From positions 887,487 through 951,486 of the forward strand of contig CAADRB010000015.1 in assembly GCA_900708905.1 (NCBI GenBank): a DNA stretch of 64,000 nt, written 5' to 3'. This document shows positions 1 through 11,056 of this stretch, piece by piece. The position numbers were made by a program, and so were the translations under genes. The stretch's first letter is position 1, and each line of letters begins with the position of its first letter. The notes under the pieces are model-generated. The model saw nothing but the letters and a program-made list of their open reading frames with translations. It was not told the DNA's origin and did not search any database. The DNA is from Hymenolepis diminuta (Eukaryota; Platyhelminthes; Cestoda; Cyclophyllidea; Hymenolepididae).

Positions 1-11
1 TCTGTTTCCAG

Positions 12-221
12 AATGATCTAGTCGGCATTCCGTGGAAGGAAGAGAGGGATATCCGGAAGGCCATCTACCATTCGCTTCGTGAGCATCAAAATCATGCCAC
101 ATCTGGTCGACGTTCTAGACTGTCTAAAGTTAATTCTTCAACCAAACTGGTTAGGAATCTCAAAGCAAAGGCAAAAAAAAAACTGGTTTCTTCCGCTGCT
201 AAGAGGACAAGAATCAATAAG
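12..221 (+). CDS. JARID2: JARID2-like exon a (N-terminal signature)
   Basis: Acceptor ctgtttccag at 2-11, donor AAG|gtatgc, phase 0 to 0, 70 codons. It carries GIPWKEERDIRKAIYHSL followed by a Lys/Arg-rich stretch ending KRTRINK. Confidence 0.75.
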
Positions 222-2545
222 GTATGCTTTAATTTAATCAGTCGGTCATTCACTCTTTGCAGTCATCTTAATTAGAACGGGAATTATAAAAATAGGTGAC
301 AAGTCTGTTTTTATTTTTAATCATGGAAAAGTAGTTGACCAGGAGAATAGAAGAATATTACAGCAGGGTGTGAAATGAGGAGAGATTGAGTGAAACTTGA
401 TAGGAAAGTCACGGCTTCGAGAATCCTACTTTGTTTAAATTCGAGATGCATTGAGTTATCCGGTCTTTGCTTTCACTGGTAAATGCTCTAATTCCCAAAA
501 TTGAATTTAATTGTGCAATCCATTGGATCCTCCCCGTTTTCTTCATTTGTTTCTACTCGTGATCGATAATATATCTTTATCGATTTCCTGTTTTTTTTTT
601 CAATTTGATTTTTTTCTTTTTATTGGAATTGAGCCATTTCAGCATTTCCGTTTTTTTGTGTACCTTTGACTTGTCTTTTTTCGATTCAAAAGTTCATTAA
701 TTTGTCAGGTAAATTTTGGTCAGTTTTCTTGCAAGAAGGTTTTATTGTCACTTATGTCTAGAGGTAGCAAGATTTAATGTCTGTGTTGTGTTTTAAAGAA
801 TTTTCAGTTGAATTAGTGCAGTCTTGTTATGGCCATTCCCAATATTCTGATTTATTTGGTTCCTTAATCCTGTTTGCATGTTTGAGATATTAGGCGAACT
901 ACTTTTGAAATTCGTCAGTGAGTATTCGTCAAACGAATTTATAGATCTACACACTGTTCATAAAGAGTTTTAAATTGTTTTCCCATATTCTCAAGGCAAG
1001 GATCACGGACTTTCTATAGTCCGTTGAGCAAAGGGAAGAAAAACCTGTTAAGCATGTCTGAAATGAATTTAATTCAGCTCTATTACGAGAATTCACTAAC
1101 CGATAAACACAAGCAAGCAAGCGCAGAAGATAATTTCTGAAGGAAGAGACATAATAAAAGGTTTTATTCAATCAGGTGTTTATCGTACACCACTCTCTCT
1201 CTCTCTCTAGAAGACAAAAGGAATCAAGGCGTCAGAACGAAGCAATAAATCAGTGGTTGTAGCTGAGGAAGAGGATGAGGATGCTGGAATTTCAAAGAGC
1301 CCGCATCCGCGTCAATCTCGCCCGTTGCCTGGTGACTTGTCGCATCAATTCCTTTTCGCCTCCTCCTACTCCCGCTCCTTCGCTCTACTCTCCTCTCGTG
1401 CCGCGTCCAGAGTGGCCCGAAGAACCCTGGCTCGAGCTGCTGCAGCCAATGCCGCTGCCACCACTGTAAGTGGGACTAAGAATGGGACCGACGCCATTCC
1501 AGAGAAAGCCATTCCGGTTCCTCCACGTCGTGGTCGAGGCCGGCCACCGTCTAGCAGCAGTCCTGATAAGTGCGTTGAATATTTTAGTTGTTTACGGCAC
1601 TTTGTATAAAATTCTGGCTGGTTAAATTATAGATTTATTTATTAACGTTAGCGTGTGTGACCCACAAATACGATCTAAGTTGCCACTAGTTGCTTAGGTC
1701 AGTAAACAGATCTGCAGTTTAACGGTTTCGGTCATTAATGAAGTATAATTTATATAGCTTTGGATTGTGTGATTGATTGGTTATCTGACTGATCGGAAAT
1801 GTAGCAGAAATTACGCTTCATTCTCAGTAATGAGAATGGAATAATAATTATCAAATGGCCTAGTTTCCGAGGAACTAGCCCTGCCAAGGGCGTAGAAGGT
1901 ATGCCATTTTGCAAATTGTAGTTTAATTCTGTTTATGTTTCCTCAATTTTTGATGGCATAACCATTTATTTATTTTTTCTGAAGCATTTTTGAGTATTGT
2001 GCTGTATAAAATCCTGAAAGACTGAGTTGGGAGTCTGGTCATTTCTCTGTTAAAATGTATATTGCTGTTTGGCTAAAATTACTCTGATTTATCCAGCCGT
2101 CGATTGTCGTAATGGATCAGGAACGTATAAATGACAGTATAGCTTCATACGTTTTGTTATTGTCTCACTGTTTCCGAATCTGGGAGAAAGCCAAAACGAG
2201 ACTTATGTGCATTCTCGCATTCATCTAGGTGTTTCACATAAATAGAAAAAAACAAAAAAAAGGATAAATCCGCATGCTTTCTTTATCTACTGTTTGCCCT
2301 CTCTCTGTCTCGCTTTCCATCAGCCACTTGCCGCACGTACATCTCCATTTTGGTTGGACAATTTTCCATTTCTTATTGTCAAACATCGCATTTTGGAGAC
2401 TTTGAGTAAGGGCCTTTAAATCAAGACCACCTGTCTTGATTCTTTACTCATCCAGGGTGGTTGCTTCTAGTTTAGCAAGTTGTCGCTAACCTCTCCAAAA
2501 GAATCTGAGATCTAAGCCAGTTGTCACTGTTAAGATGAGGTTAAG

Positions 2546-2577
<32 letters not shown>

Positions 2578-5500
2578 TCATTACTTCACCTCACTATCCC
2601 CAGGAATTTGCCACTCCTCTCTACCTTCCTTTCATTGGGTTTGGAAGTTATTGTATTTCCCAGCGGTCAGTTCAAATTTAGCGATAGAAATGGGCGACCA
2701 AACTGGTTAATTCTAGCCACATAGATAGTTGAATACGAATATCCATCAGAAAAATTTAAGCAAAGTACTTTTCTCATTGGACATTAGAACCACTTCATTA
2801 ATGTAGTTGGTTTTGAACTGAGAAATCTGATAAATATACTTAAATGTCAAGTAGAGCTAGGGATAAGAGAACTTCCTTTTTGATAGCCAATAAACAAAGC
2901 TCAAAGCTGCAGAGTTGTTTTTTTCAAGTTAAGCAATTTCCACAGTTTGTGCCTAAGTTACTCATTCCCCTTATCAAGTTGCGGTGGGCGCTGTTTCTAA
3001 CAGGTATTCGGGACAAAAATTTGTTTCTTGGTGTCTTAACAAAACGAGATATCTGAGTTAATCAAGTGTATTGGCGTAACTGCATTTCAGTCTTATCCCT
3101 CTCTCCAGGTCTGAGTAAAATGTAGCTAGTGGTGTCTAGTGAACACATAACTATAGAAACTGGATTTACTAGTATTAAACAGTTCTCTATATTCGCCTAT
3201 TTTTTAGATCCCAAAAGGGTCGACCACCAAAGATCGCTAATCAGTCACTAGGGCACGTCGAAATGTCTTCTCCACGACGAGGGAGAAAGGTGGAAGTTAA
3301 TGGAGATTTCATGGAAATCTTTGTCGAGGGTGATGATGGCAGAATTGTGCCACAGAGTGAGTTCGACTCTATTTTTTATGATGTTAGGTGATGTTATTTT
3401 GAAAGGCTTTTAATTAGTTAAATATCTGTTTGTTTGGATGATTTGTCTTTGAATTTCATCTTGTCTCATAGGGATGACTAGTGTTTAGTTTCGATGTCGA
3501 TCTAAGTGTTCATCAAAACGCATCTAACTGTTTCCATATTTTTGTAATAAAGTACTTCGCCATTCGGTAAATTAAGTCTCTTCTGTACTGTTATGCTGCT
3601 AAAAAATCAAGTTTGTCGCTACGAACTATGTGCCTACTAGACACGCTAAGCTACAATTAGCTCAGACTCGGGGCGGGAGATAAGACAGGGGTGCAGTTAC
3701 TCTAAGACACTTCACGAAATCAATAAATACAAGTTATAATATTTGTGATGTTTTGAGATCTAAGCATCATCTGACTAATATTGGTTTTTTTTCCTGATAA
3801 CTATTAAGCTGTAAGGAGTGATGTGCGTTCGTATATGAACTTAGAAACCAATTAGGGAATTGCTCTTCCCAAGACAATACACAAGCACTACTGTTTTGAG
3901 TCCTGTTTTGTCTGCTTCCCGTCAATAATTTAACATGAAAGAGCATAAAGATCTCTGTGGGTCTTAAAGATGAGCGAATAAGCATTAAAGAGTACAGAAG
4001 GTGAGATGAAGTAATCGTCATGCCGCACTGGTCATTAACCTATAAAATAATATGAGTTTTGACTGAATATATCTCATATTCTAGTCAAAAACCACTGTTC
4101 TCATATTGGTCTGCTTCCAATTCTTCAGTAGCGATTTGCTTGGTAGCTTACAAGTTTTCTGTAGTTGAAGAATTATGCCTTTTGTGAGAGCAGACACACT
4201 GAAACTTATGAAAATCACCTCTGTCCTACTCCTAACCTATTTATGCCGACTGTCGGGTTTCAAATGCATATCATATAAGAAATCCCTCAATGACATGTCA
4301 TCTCATTTTCCTTTTCAGTTGTTCCGAGGACTTCTAACAACAAAGCCACACCGGTTAAATCCCAACTGCAACAATTTCCCTCTTCTCGTAATGCCGTGGG
4401 AAGACCAACCCGATCGTCATCTCGGCAGGAGGCTTTACTAACAGTCACTTTTCCCGAAAAATGGCAGGATAGTCGAGGCCAGCCTGTCAATGTGCAGGAC
4501 TTTGTTGACTTTCTCTGCTCCTACGGTAAGGTGGACTTTGTGCGTAGAGCATAAAAAGTAACACTAAATCCGTCAGTACCAGAGTAAGTTTGCTTCCTTA
4601 GGGCTAACAGGACACAACAGCGTTTCCCAAACGATCGTAAAGGAAAGAGTAGTAGGGGAATCATGAATGAGAAAAGTGGACGATAAGTATCAGCACAGTG
4701 TGAGTGGAAACGGGGTTTTGATAAAAGGGGACACTAAGTGTAATTGACTGTTTAGGGCCTGATAGGCAACCAATTAAGAACTATCATCTAATAATAAGGA
4801 CAGCGCAGACATATGAGTCTTGACATGTGTTCGATGCAATGCTACAGGACTATCTCTAATGTTATTGGTTATGGAAAGGTTTTGGCTTGTTGGAGATAAA
4901 ACAGGATCTGTAATTCTTCACACTTGTATAGGCTCTCTAGTTAATGATGATGACGCTGGATCTGGTGGTGAGATTCTGATTCGGATCTATAGTTCTGTTA
5001 TTTTGTAATTTGAAGCTCTCTAGAATACCTCGGAAACATCAATTTTAGAATAATGCTCTCTTAGAGTTATGTGGTTTAAAGACTTACTTAATAAAGTCAT
5101 TTGAAAGAGTTCACGGCCGAGTTTTGATGTCTATGAAACATTTGTTTGGCTCTCCTACATTCCCATTTCTTTAAGCTATCGGTTATCAATGGAAGCCTGG
5201 AAGAAAAATTATTTGGATCAATTTATAGAACTTGATGAAGGTCCAACCAATACAGGTTCCATTTTTCAACAGGTGAAGTGCAGTCTCATTCGATTTCAGA
5301 ATATCGAAGTGGGTTTATGTTCAATAACTATCAGTGTAGATGAGTTGAGTCGCTAGCTAAATAGATATGCGGTCGTAATTGCTTTTAATTTTGAACTTTT
5401 TCAGGTACGCCATGTATGGACCAAAGATTGGCTTGGTTCATGAATGCTCCAGGTCATCGATGTTCTACGGCATCGAATGGGGGTGGAAATGCACGTTCAC

Positions 5501-8440
5501 CAAATAGGACGTCCAGCATTAATCGCAAGGGTACCGTTCGAGTCTTTCCTTCCTGTTCCTCGTCGAAAATCTCTGCTCGGCCGGTTATTCCTCCTCAACA
5601 GAACCACAAGGCTCCGGTGCTCCCTGTTGCACGCAAATCGGTGTCGAATTGGCCAGCCCAACTTCCTGAGGATAATGGTGATCGATCTCCGGGAAGGCGG
5701 TCTACAAAGAATGAAACTGTTAAAGTGAATTTAATTAATTTGTTGAGTAGCCTTAATGTCATGAAGAGAACTCATCCAGGAGGGATAAGGGTTTAAAAAA
5801 ACACTAAAAGTAGTTTTCAGTTACTAAAATAGCACAAAACCTGACAGAAAAGTTACTTTAAGAGTCCAGCCAGATTGGGCTCATAGATATCCTCTTATAA
5901 ACGTAATGGTCCCCTAACAGGATGCCAGTCTTTCCAAAAATAAGAAGACTATGATCCTTAAGAGAGTGTATTTGCTAAATGTGGTGGGATGGAGGAAGTA
6001 AGAAAGGAGAAAGAAGAGGAATTGGAAGTTGGAAGGGAACACACCAGTATTGAGCTAGTAGGACTCGAGTTATGATAAGCAAGACGAATTTAGATTCAAT
6101 GAGGGGATTGACTGATTTTGCGTTCTTTATTCGTCACTAAACAACCAATAAAATAATTAACTGACAAATAGGACGTAAGACGATTTGAATCAGCCTATGT
6201 TCTCTACAACTTTCATGGTTCTAGTGATTCGTCCAGATCTGAGGATATGAGGTGGAAGAGAGGATTGGATAGGTGATAAAATGGTTGACCAGAGATGAGC
6301 GACTCAACCACTTCGCTCCTTGTTTGCAAAGAGTGAAGTTGCATGTATTGTTCGAGAATGGAGATGAATGGCTGGTAATTGTTAGAAAATACGAATCATT
6401 CACCGTATAGATATCTTCAATTCGATTGAGGATGACAACTAGTCTCTTGGGCACTGTCCGTGCTTTACATAGGCTGATCAGATCCGATGAGTCGGCTAAA
6501 TTTGTACCTCCGAAACAAGACATCGTTGTCGTGTTTCGCAAGCAATATTGACTATTGATTACTAACTTTGCGCTACCTCATCGCGTATTTTATAATATGC
6601 GGCGTTTTTTAATATAATCAATCTCTTCTTTAGGTAGCCGAGACGGATGCTGAAGAATCCGTAAAGCGGAGATCAAAATCATTTCCCGATGATGGTGCCT
6701 ATGAAACCATTGGTAGGCTCATAACTCCTCTACTTATATTATTATCAGTAGCCAGTTTTGATCATTTGATATTTATATTGTATCCCCACACACTCAATAG
6801 GGTTCTAAAGGGTTAGTTTATGCTCTTTTTTTACACCTGTAATTACATATATAGTTTCAACATATCTAGCATCATCTCTCAAAATGGGTCACATCATATA
6901 CATTATCAATATCGTTATCGCCATCAATTCAGTTGGGCTCCTTAATCTCAAAGTGGTGAAGTTTTTCGTGAGTTTGGTTCAATTTAACTTGTTCTTGCAT
7001 TTTTTTAGTTGTGAATGAAGCTCTTACGAAGAAACGGGGGACCGTTATAGCGAAGCGGAACAGGAAAGATGTGGAGATCATGAAAAGGAGCAAGAAACAG
7101 GTAATGAAATGATTTATTGAAGAAATTAGGTGATTCAATGCATATGAAACCCCTTTATTTAATTAAAGCGTTCACTTGAAGCTGTCAAATTACAATTTGG
7201 ATATATGTATTCTCGGTCGTCAAATTATGGTGTTCATGATAGACCTGGGGGAGTTTAGGAGTTTGCAATCAGATTTCTTTTGATGTTTCAATTGTTTTAT
7301 ATGTCCTCATTCGTTCTAGGCCGATATATTTAATACCTCTATTCTACCGGCTTTAATTAAGTTGAGCAGTTGACACAAAGCGGCTTTTTTTATCTCGGTT
7401 TATGTAACATTAATCAATAGTATGTTGGCCAGATTAGTTGACTGATCTTATCAGAAATTTTTTCACCTATAGACTCAGTACCAAATATGCTAGAACAACT
7501 AGACAGTCAGTAATTTTTAAGTCAGGAAGGGAGTATGGAATTTGAAATTTCTCAAGGTTGATTAATCACTACAAATTTGAAATATCTATGGGCATTTTCT
7601 CTAATTATTGATTATTTATCAGAAGGTTTATTAGCTCTTGTTAAATATGCTTCTCCTTATCAATATCTTTAAAATTAGATTATCCAGAGCCAAATCAACG
7701 TATAATTGAGGGTGACCTAATAGCTGATATCTTGATCACTCCTTTAAGTTAAATAACTGTTACTATTCAGATTTATTGAAAAAGAAGGTAGCTTATATAT
7801 TTCGAATTTGGAGAATGGAGCTCCAAGTTATTGCCCTTAAAACTCATTGTAATCTCTACCACACAATGACAAAAGGAAACAGATTTATTGGAAAGAACGA
7901 GGAGTAGCTGGAGATTGGAATGGAGATTAGTAGCTGAGTAAATTGAGTGTGAAATCTAAACGAAATAGTGAGATTATGTAGCTCTTGAAAGATGTGGATA
8001 TCCGATCGGCCAAGAGTATCAGCTCTAGGGTCATCTGTCCACATTCAGTCTCGTCATCATTATCGGATGATTAAACACTCAAATCAACACAAGGCACCGA
8101 GGCAAATCAAGCATCCCAACTCAGGTGTGCTGTTATGTACATCGTTACAAGGCACGGGTTCTACGACTAAAGTTGGAAACCGTTGATTGATGGCTGGTTT
8201 TAGCAGTTTCATTTCTCTTTTAAGAAGCTCAAAGCGAGGGCAGAAGGTTTGAATAAGAGATCACTTCTCGATTCTAAGATGCGAAAATCCACCTCAACAA
8301 AGCCGTTATCCCCACCACCATCAACATCACCAGTGACAACATCAAATCGACCACCATTGCGTTCTCCGCTCTCTCGATCCGGGCTTCGATCACAAGCTCT
8401 ACTGAGAACTAGACGTCAACAAAGACTGCGTCGACAGTAG
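12..8440 (+). CDS. JARID2: JARID2-like chromatin protein, 3' part of gene (8 exons in window)
   Basis: Exons: 12-221, 1211-1569, 3208-3356, 4319-4525, 5405-5724, 6634-6712, 7009-7100, 8225-8440. All junctions are GT-AG and the phases join into one frame of about 543 residues ending in TAG at 8438-8440. The first exon has GIPWKEERDIRKAIYHSL, matching the JARID2 N-terminal block (GIPWSEERVVRKVLYLSL in vertebrates, from memory). Exon 4 ends with VQDFVDFLCSYG, resembling the JARID2 DFLTFLCLRG block, in the same order. AT-hook-like clusters (RRGRGRPP, KGRPPK, PRRGRK) and basic runs suggest DNA binding and nuclear location. JARID2 is known as a PRC2 cofactor. No JmjN, ARID or JmjC is encoded, although human JARID2 has all three after these motifs. 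Upstream exons lie before base 1. Convergent with the adaptor gene. The gene model is well supported; the family assignment is moderate. Confidence 0.65.
222..1210. other. JARID2-like intron 1
   Basis: AT-rich intron with T-rich runs, ending in a (CT)n tract at about 1193-1209 that serves as the polypyrimidine tract. No further gene or repeat seen. Confidence 0.6.
1211..1569 (+). CDS. JARID2: JARID2-like exon b (acidic stretch, Ala-rich stretch, AT-hook)
   Basis: Follows a (CT)n acceptor tract ending at 1210; donor AA|gtgcgt, out phase 2. It encodes AEEEDEDAG, then an Arg/Ala-rich segment (RTLARAAAANAAATT), then PRRGRGRPPSSSS, a canonical AT-hook core (GRP with flanking R). It is much richer in G+C than the introns around it. 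Confidence 0.75.
1570..3207. other. JARID2-like intron 2
   Basis: AT-rich intron with a perfect (TA)n microsatellite at about 2546-2573. I see no coding exon in it. Confidence 0.55.
2546..2573. repeat. (TA)n microsatellite
   Basis: Uninterrupted alternating A/T run of about 28 bases inside intron 2. Confidence 0.9.
3208..3356 (+). CDS. JARID2: JARID2-like exon c (second and third AT-hook-like clusters)
   Basis: Acceptor cctattttttag, donor CAGA|gtgagt, out phase 1. It encodes SQKGRPPKIANQ and SPRRGRKVEVNG, then an acidic patch (FVEGDDGRIVPQ). Confidence 0.75.
3357..5404. other. JARID2-like introns 3 and 4 (either side of exon 4319-4525)
   Basis: Intronic sequence 3357-4318 and 4526-5404. 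No recognisable domain, repeat family or RNA gene. Confidence 0.5.
4319..4525 (+). CDS. JARID2: JARID2-like exon d (DFVDFLC motif)
   Basis: Acceptor ttttccttttcag, donor TACG|gtaagg, phase 1 to 1. It ends NVQDFVDFLCSYG, comparable with the vertebrate JARID2 DFLTFLCLRG block. Middle part: Ser/Arg-rich (RPTRSSRQEALL). Confidence 0.75.
5405..5724 (+). CDS. JARID2: JARID2-like exon e (disordered, Ser/Pro/Arg-rich)
   Basis: Acceptor gaactttttcag, donor GTTAAA|gtgaat, phase 1 to 0. About 107 residues, low in hydrophobics, with RSPNRTSSINRKG and DRSPGRRSTKNE. No recognised domain. Confidence 0.75.
5725..6633. other. JARID2-like intron 5
   Basis: Holds repeat family B copy 1; 6181-6633 contains nothing I can name. 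A 106-codon antisense frame at 6221-6541 has no supporting features. Confidence 0.5.
5795..6180 (+). repeat. Interspersed repeat family B, copy 1
   Basis: Shares an ordered series of words with 8745-9110: gttact-tyaagagtc, aagaagact/gagaagact, aaatgtggtggg/aaatgtgggggt, then gattgattt-gcgttctttwttcg and aaccaat. Also found inverted at 25690-25990 and as a fragment at 12575-12640. Unclassified; its pyrimidine-rich strand is the minus strand. Confidence 0.55.
6634..6712 (+). CDS. JARID2: JARID2-like exon f
   Basis: Acceptor tctcttctttag, donor ATTG|gtaggc, phase 0 to 1. It encodes VAETDAEESVKRRSKSFPDD; RRSKSF is a basophilic kinase-like site. Confidence 0.7.
7009..7100 (+). CDS. JARID2: JARID2-like exon g (basic, NLS-like)
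   Basis: Acceptor gcatttttttag, donor CAG|gtaatg, phase 1 to 0. It encodes TKKRGTVIAKRNRKDVEIMK followed by RSKKQ, which is strongly basic and compatible with a nuclear localisation signal. Confidence 0.7.
7101..8224. other. JARID2-like intron 7
   Basis: AT-rich intron with a more mixed-composition segment at about 7860-8190. No coding support or RNA gene seen. Confidence 0.45.
8225..8440 (+). CDS. JARID2: JARID2-like terminal exon
   Basis: Acceptor catttctcttttaag, then KLKARAEGLNKRSLL, a Pro/Ser/Thr segment and an Arg-rich end (LLRTRRQQRLRRQ), stop TAG at 8438-8440. The stop comes without any catalytic-type or ARID domain. No clean AATAAA lies just downstream: AATAAG is near 8636 and AATAAA at 8999-9004, inside a repeat. 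Confidence 0.65.
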   Translation, partial: KLKARAEGLNKRSLLDSKMRKSTSTKPLSPPPSTSPVTTSNRPPLRSPLSRSGLRSQALLRTRRQQRLRRQ

Positions 8441-8744
8441 ACACTTAGAATTGACACTGTGGTGTTGTTCTCTTTTTATTCTTTCCCTTTCATTTTTTAG
8501 TACTTTCGCTTACGTCAACACATAGACACAGTGCATTTCCTCAATGTTTGTTTGCTGCATGTTTGGCTGTTCTCATTTCATTTGTAGTCTTCTGTTTGAA
8601 AATAGTTCCTTGTTGTTAAGCTCGAATTTCCAGTAAAATAAGGAATAGGGTAGCAAATTCAGACGGAAATATTAGGGAGTTTGTTTACAAAAATGTTAAA
8701 GGCGAAGATATATCATAAGAGAATCTGTAATGTATGTAGTCTAA

Positions 8745-9110
8745 AGGTTTAAAGTAGCTCCAACAGCAAAGTTACTTCAAGAGTCAGATCGAGTTAGGAT
8801 TAAATCTATCTCTCTACAAATCTAGTGATCTTAAAGACCAACAGGGTCTAATAGTCCCTCCCAAATGAGAAGACTAAGAGTTGGGTTGAACTGTAATGTA
8901 TTGGGCAAATGTGGGGGTGGGAGAGGTAGAAAAAGGTATAGTAAGAGGAACTGGGATTTAGAAGGGAGAACAAGCGCAAGTACTGGACGAGTTGAACTAA
9001 TAAAGAGGATCATTAAGGTACGTTGGGGGATTTGATTGATTTCGCGTTCTTTTTTCGGTGATGAGCAACCAATGCAAAAAAACCAAAGTCTGACAGTTAG
9101 AACAGTGTCG
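8745..9110 (+). repeat. Interspersed repeat family B, copy 2
   Basis: Second copy in the same orientation as 5795-6180, located just past the JARID2-like stop codon. It may form part of that gene's 3' UTR or the intergenic spacer. It carries an AATAAA at 8999-9004. Confidence 0.55.
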
Positions 9111-9889
9111 AATTCTACAGGTTCTTCTGAGATTTCCAACTATTCGACGAACGATTTTGCAAGTAATCCAAATAACTGATATTTGTTAATTACAATATTG
9201 ATCAAAATATAAGTAAAAGACAGGCAAATGGGTTATTTTTCATAAAGTTCGTATCGTAAAGTTGCAATGGCAAAATATAGTAGGAAGCGTGGTCTGAACA
9301 GGTGTATATTAAACAGCATCTTATAGATAAAAAGATGCAGGATGAAAAGGCGAAAATGTTTATGAGTGCAAAGGACAGAAAGATGGATCAAACTGTTAAA
9401 GTGTGCAAAGGTGGAAGGAACTAACAATGACCACTTACGTCTGCTTCGGCATGGAACTGTGGTCGAGTATCTCAAAGGTCTTAGTTATCAGTGGTGCACC
9501 AACTCCCATGCTCCCCTCGGTTTGCATGCTGGTAAATGCTTTTGTACTGGCTAGTTTGGTTACTAGATTAGCCTACTTCCATTTCATCAGCAGGAATGTG
9601 CTTAGTGGCTTATATGTATAGGTTAAAACAGCACGAGAATGAGAATCAAAATGCATAACTTTTAAAAATCAAAGAAAAATAATTTGCTCACTTTCCCCAC
9701 TATTTTTATTTTTTCTTTCACTAAGAGACAGACCAAGCGTTGCGAATCAACGGTTGGGTTTGCCTAATTTTATTGCTCGAGAGACTGATGCTGCCAGAAT
9801 TGAATTTTAGATTAATTTACCTAATTAGCAAGCAAATTGATGCTATAAGATCTAGATATTTTAAAGATAAAATTGCAACCGTCAGTAGG

Positions 9890-9985
9890 AACGTCTGCCA
9901 AGTCCGAGGTGGAGGGATCGATGCTCACCGAGTGGTGCTGATGGCCAATCGCATTGGTTAATTACGGTTAACAGGAGGAATATAG
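9890..9985 (+). repeat. tRNA-derived SINE fragment
   Basis: Has the SINE words cgtctgcc-aagtc, gatcgatgctcacc and gatggccaatcgcattggttaa, shared with 18935-19095. Only the central part is left. Confidence 0.55.
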
Positions 9986-10559
9986 TTTTATGATCTGCAA
10001 ACGGATATCCCAGACAGAGGTCGAAGGAAAACACAAATTCTCATAGCGAAAACTTATCACAGATCAACTCGAACTATGCGCGGCATAACGTAATTAATAG
10101 AGGTTCACACGAACAATTTCAATAATAATGGGGAGAAAATGTAATGCTTTTTCGTCAAGGGAAAATATGATAGTTATTCATTATTCTATTTTCCCCTTGA
10201 CATGCAAGTATCGCTTAAGATTGGCTTTCTTTACTGAAGTCATAGTGGAAAGCATTCCCCAAAGAGCCTGGAAAGTTATATTCGCACTCCGTTAGGTCTA
10301 ACCTAAAGTCAAACTTCGGAATTGATAACGAAAACATCTCGCGACAAGTTCAAAGGACATTTGTTGTCATCAGTTTCGAAAGTTATGCACAAGGTTCAAG
10401 AAGTATTGAAGTAATAGAATGTGTAGGAAGTCTTTAACCAAATGTGCGTGCTACGTCAGTTAAAAGAACACCGTAGAGTTGATGATTATAAGTAATAGAG
10501 GTGATTTTATGAAGACATTCAGTTACTAATATACAATAATAGCTGAGGCTAAGATCACA

Positions 10560-10565
10560 TTTATT
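10560..10565 (-). terminator. Possible polyadenylation signal of adaptor gene
   Basis: TTTATT on the + strand (AATAAA on the - strand) about 200 bases past the adaptor stop at 10766. A single hexamer in AT-rich DNA, so weak. Confidence 0.25.
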
Positions 10566-10765
10566 TAAATAGCCCTATAAGCACAACACTTATTCCTAAT
10601 CAGAGATACAAAAAGCCATAGACTAACTGAAAATTGTGTGTGTAGACATTCACAGTAGGAATATAATAAGAATAGTAATAATAGTGTACAATAATCAACA
10701 AATAAAACCAGATCTTATAATTTGTACAAAAGTAGGAATGGGAAGCGGCTGGAGAGAGCCGTATT

Positions 10766-11056
10766 CTATCGAGAGTTTCGTAAGGAGTAGCTGGATCGAC
10801 GTCTTTTAATCCACCAAAAGAGAACCGAACGAGGAGAGGAGGGGGATGAGGACAAGCTGTCATCGTCGGCACCAATCAGAGTTTCGTTTGGAGAACACGA
10901 CGTCTGTTGGCCTGGTTGTTGGTGGCGCAAATCTTCAATTGACCTCATTGTCCCATGAGTGGCGGAAGTCAGCATTCGGTGAGAAAGAAGGAAACTGCAA
11001 AGTCGGCGCAGATGACGTTCGGCTAAGACACGACTCTGAATTCTGCTCTCCGATGT
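10766..11056 (-). CDS. Adaptor candidate terminal exon
   Basis: Acceptor ctacttcccttgacag, phase 0 in, 97 codons to the TAG at 10766-10768; Arg/Ser-rich with SSSPSSPRSVLF and IKRRRSSYSLRNSR. A competing acceptor 16 bases upstream (catctag) would read another frame with CLSRTSSAPTLQFPSFSPN and stop about 10930. Both accept phase 0 from the exon 12654-12936, so either C-terminus, or both, may be used. Confidence 0.45.
   Translation of the reverse strand, partial: TSESRIQSRVLAERHLRRLCSFLLSHRMLTSATHGTMRSIEDLRHQQPGQQTSCSPNETLIGADDDSLSSSPSSPRSVLFWWIKRRRSSYSLRNSR

Larger units (their letters stand above)
8441..10765. other. Convergent intergenic region / 3' UTRs
   Basis: Lies between the stop codons of the + strand JARID2-like gene and the - strand adaptor gene. 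Holds repeat family B copy 2 and a partial SINE (about 9890-9985); the rest is AT-rich and featureless to me. Confidence 0.5.
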
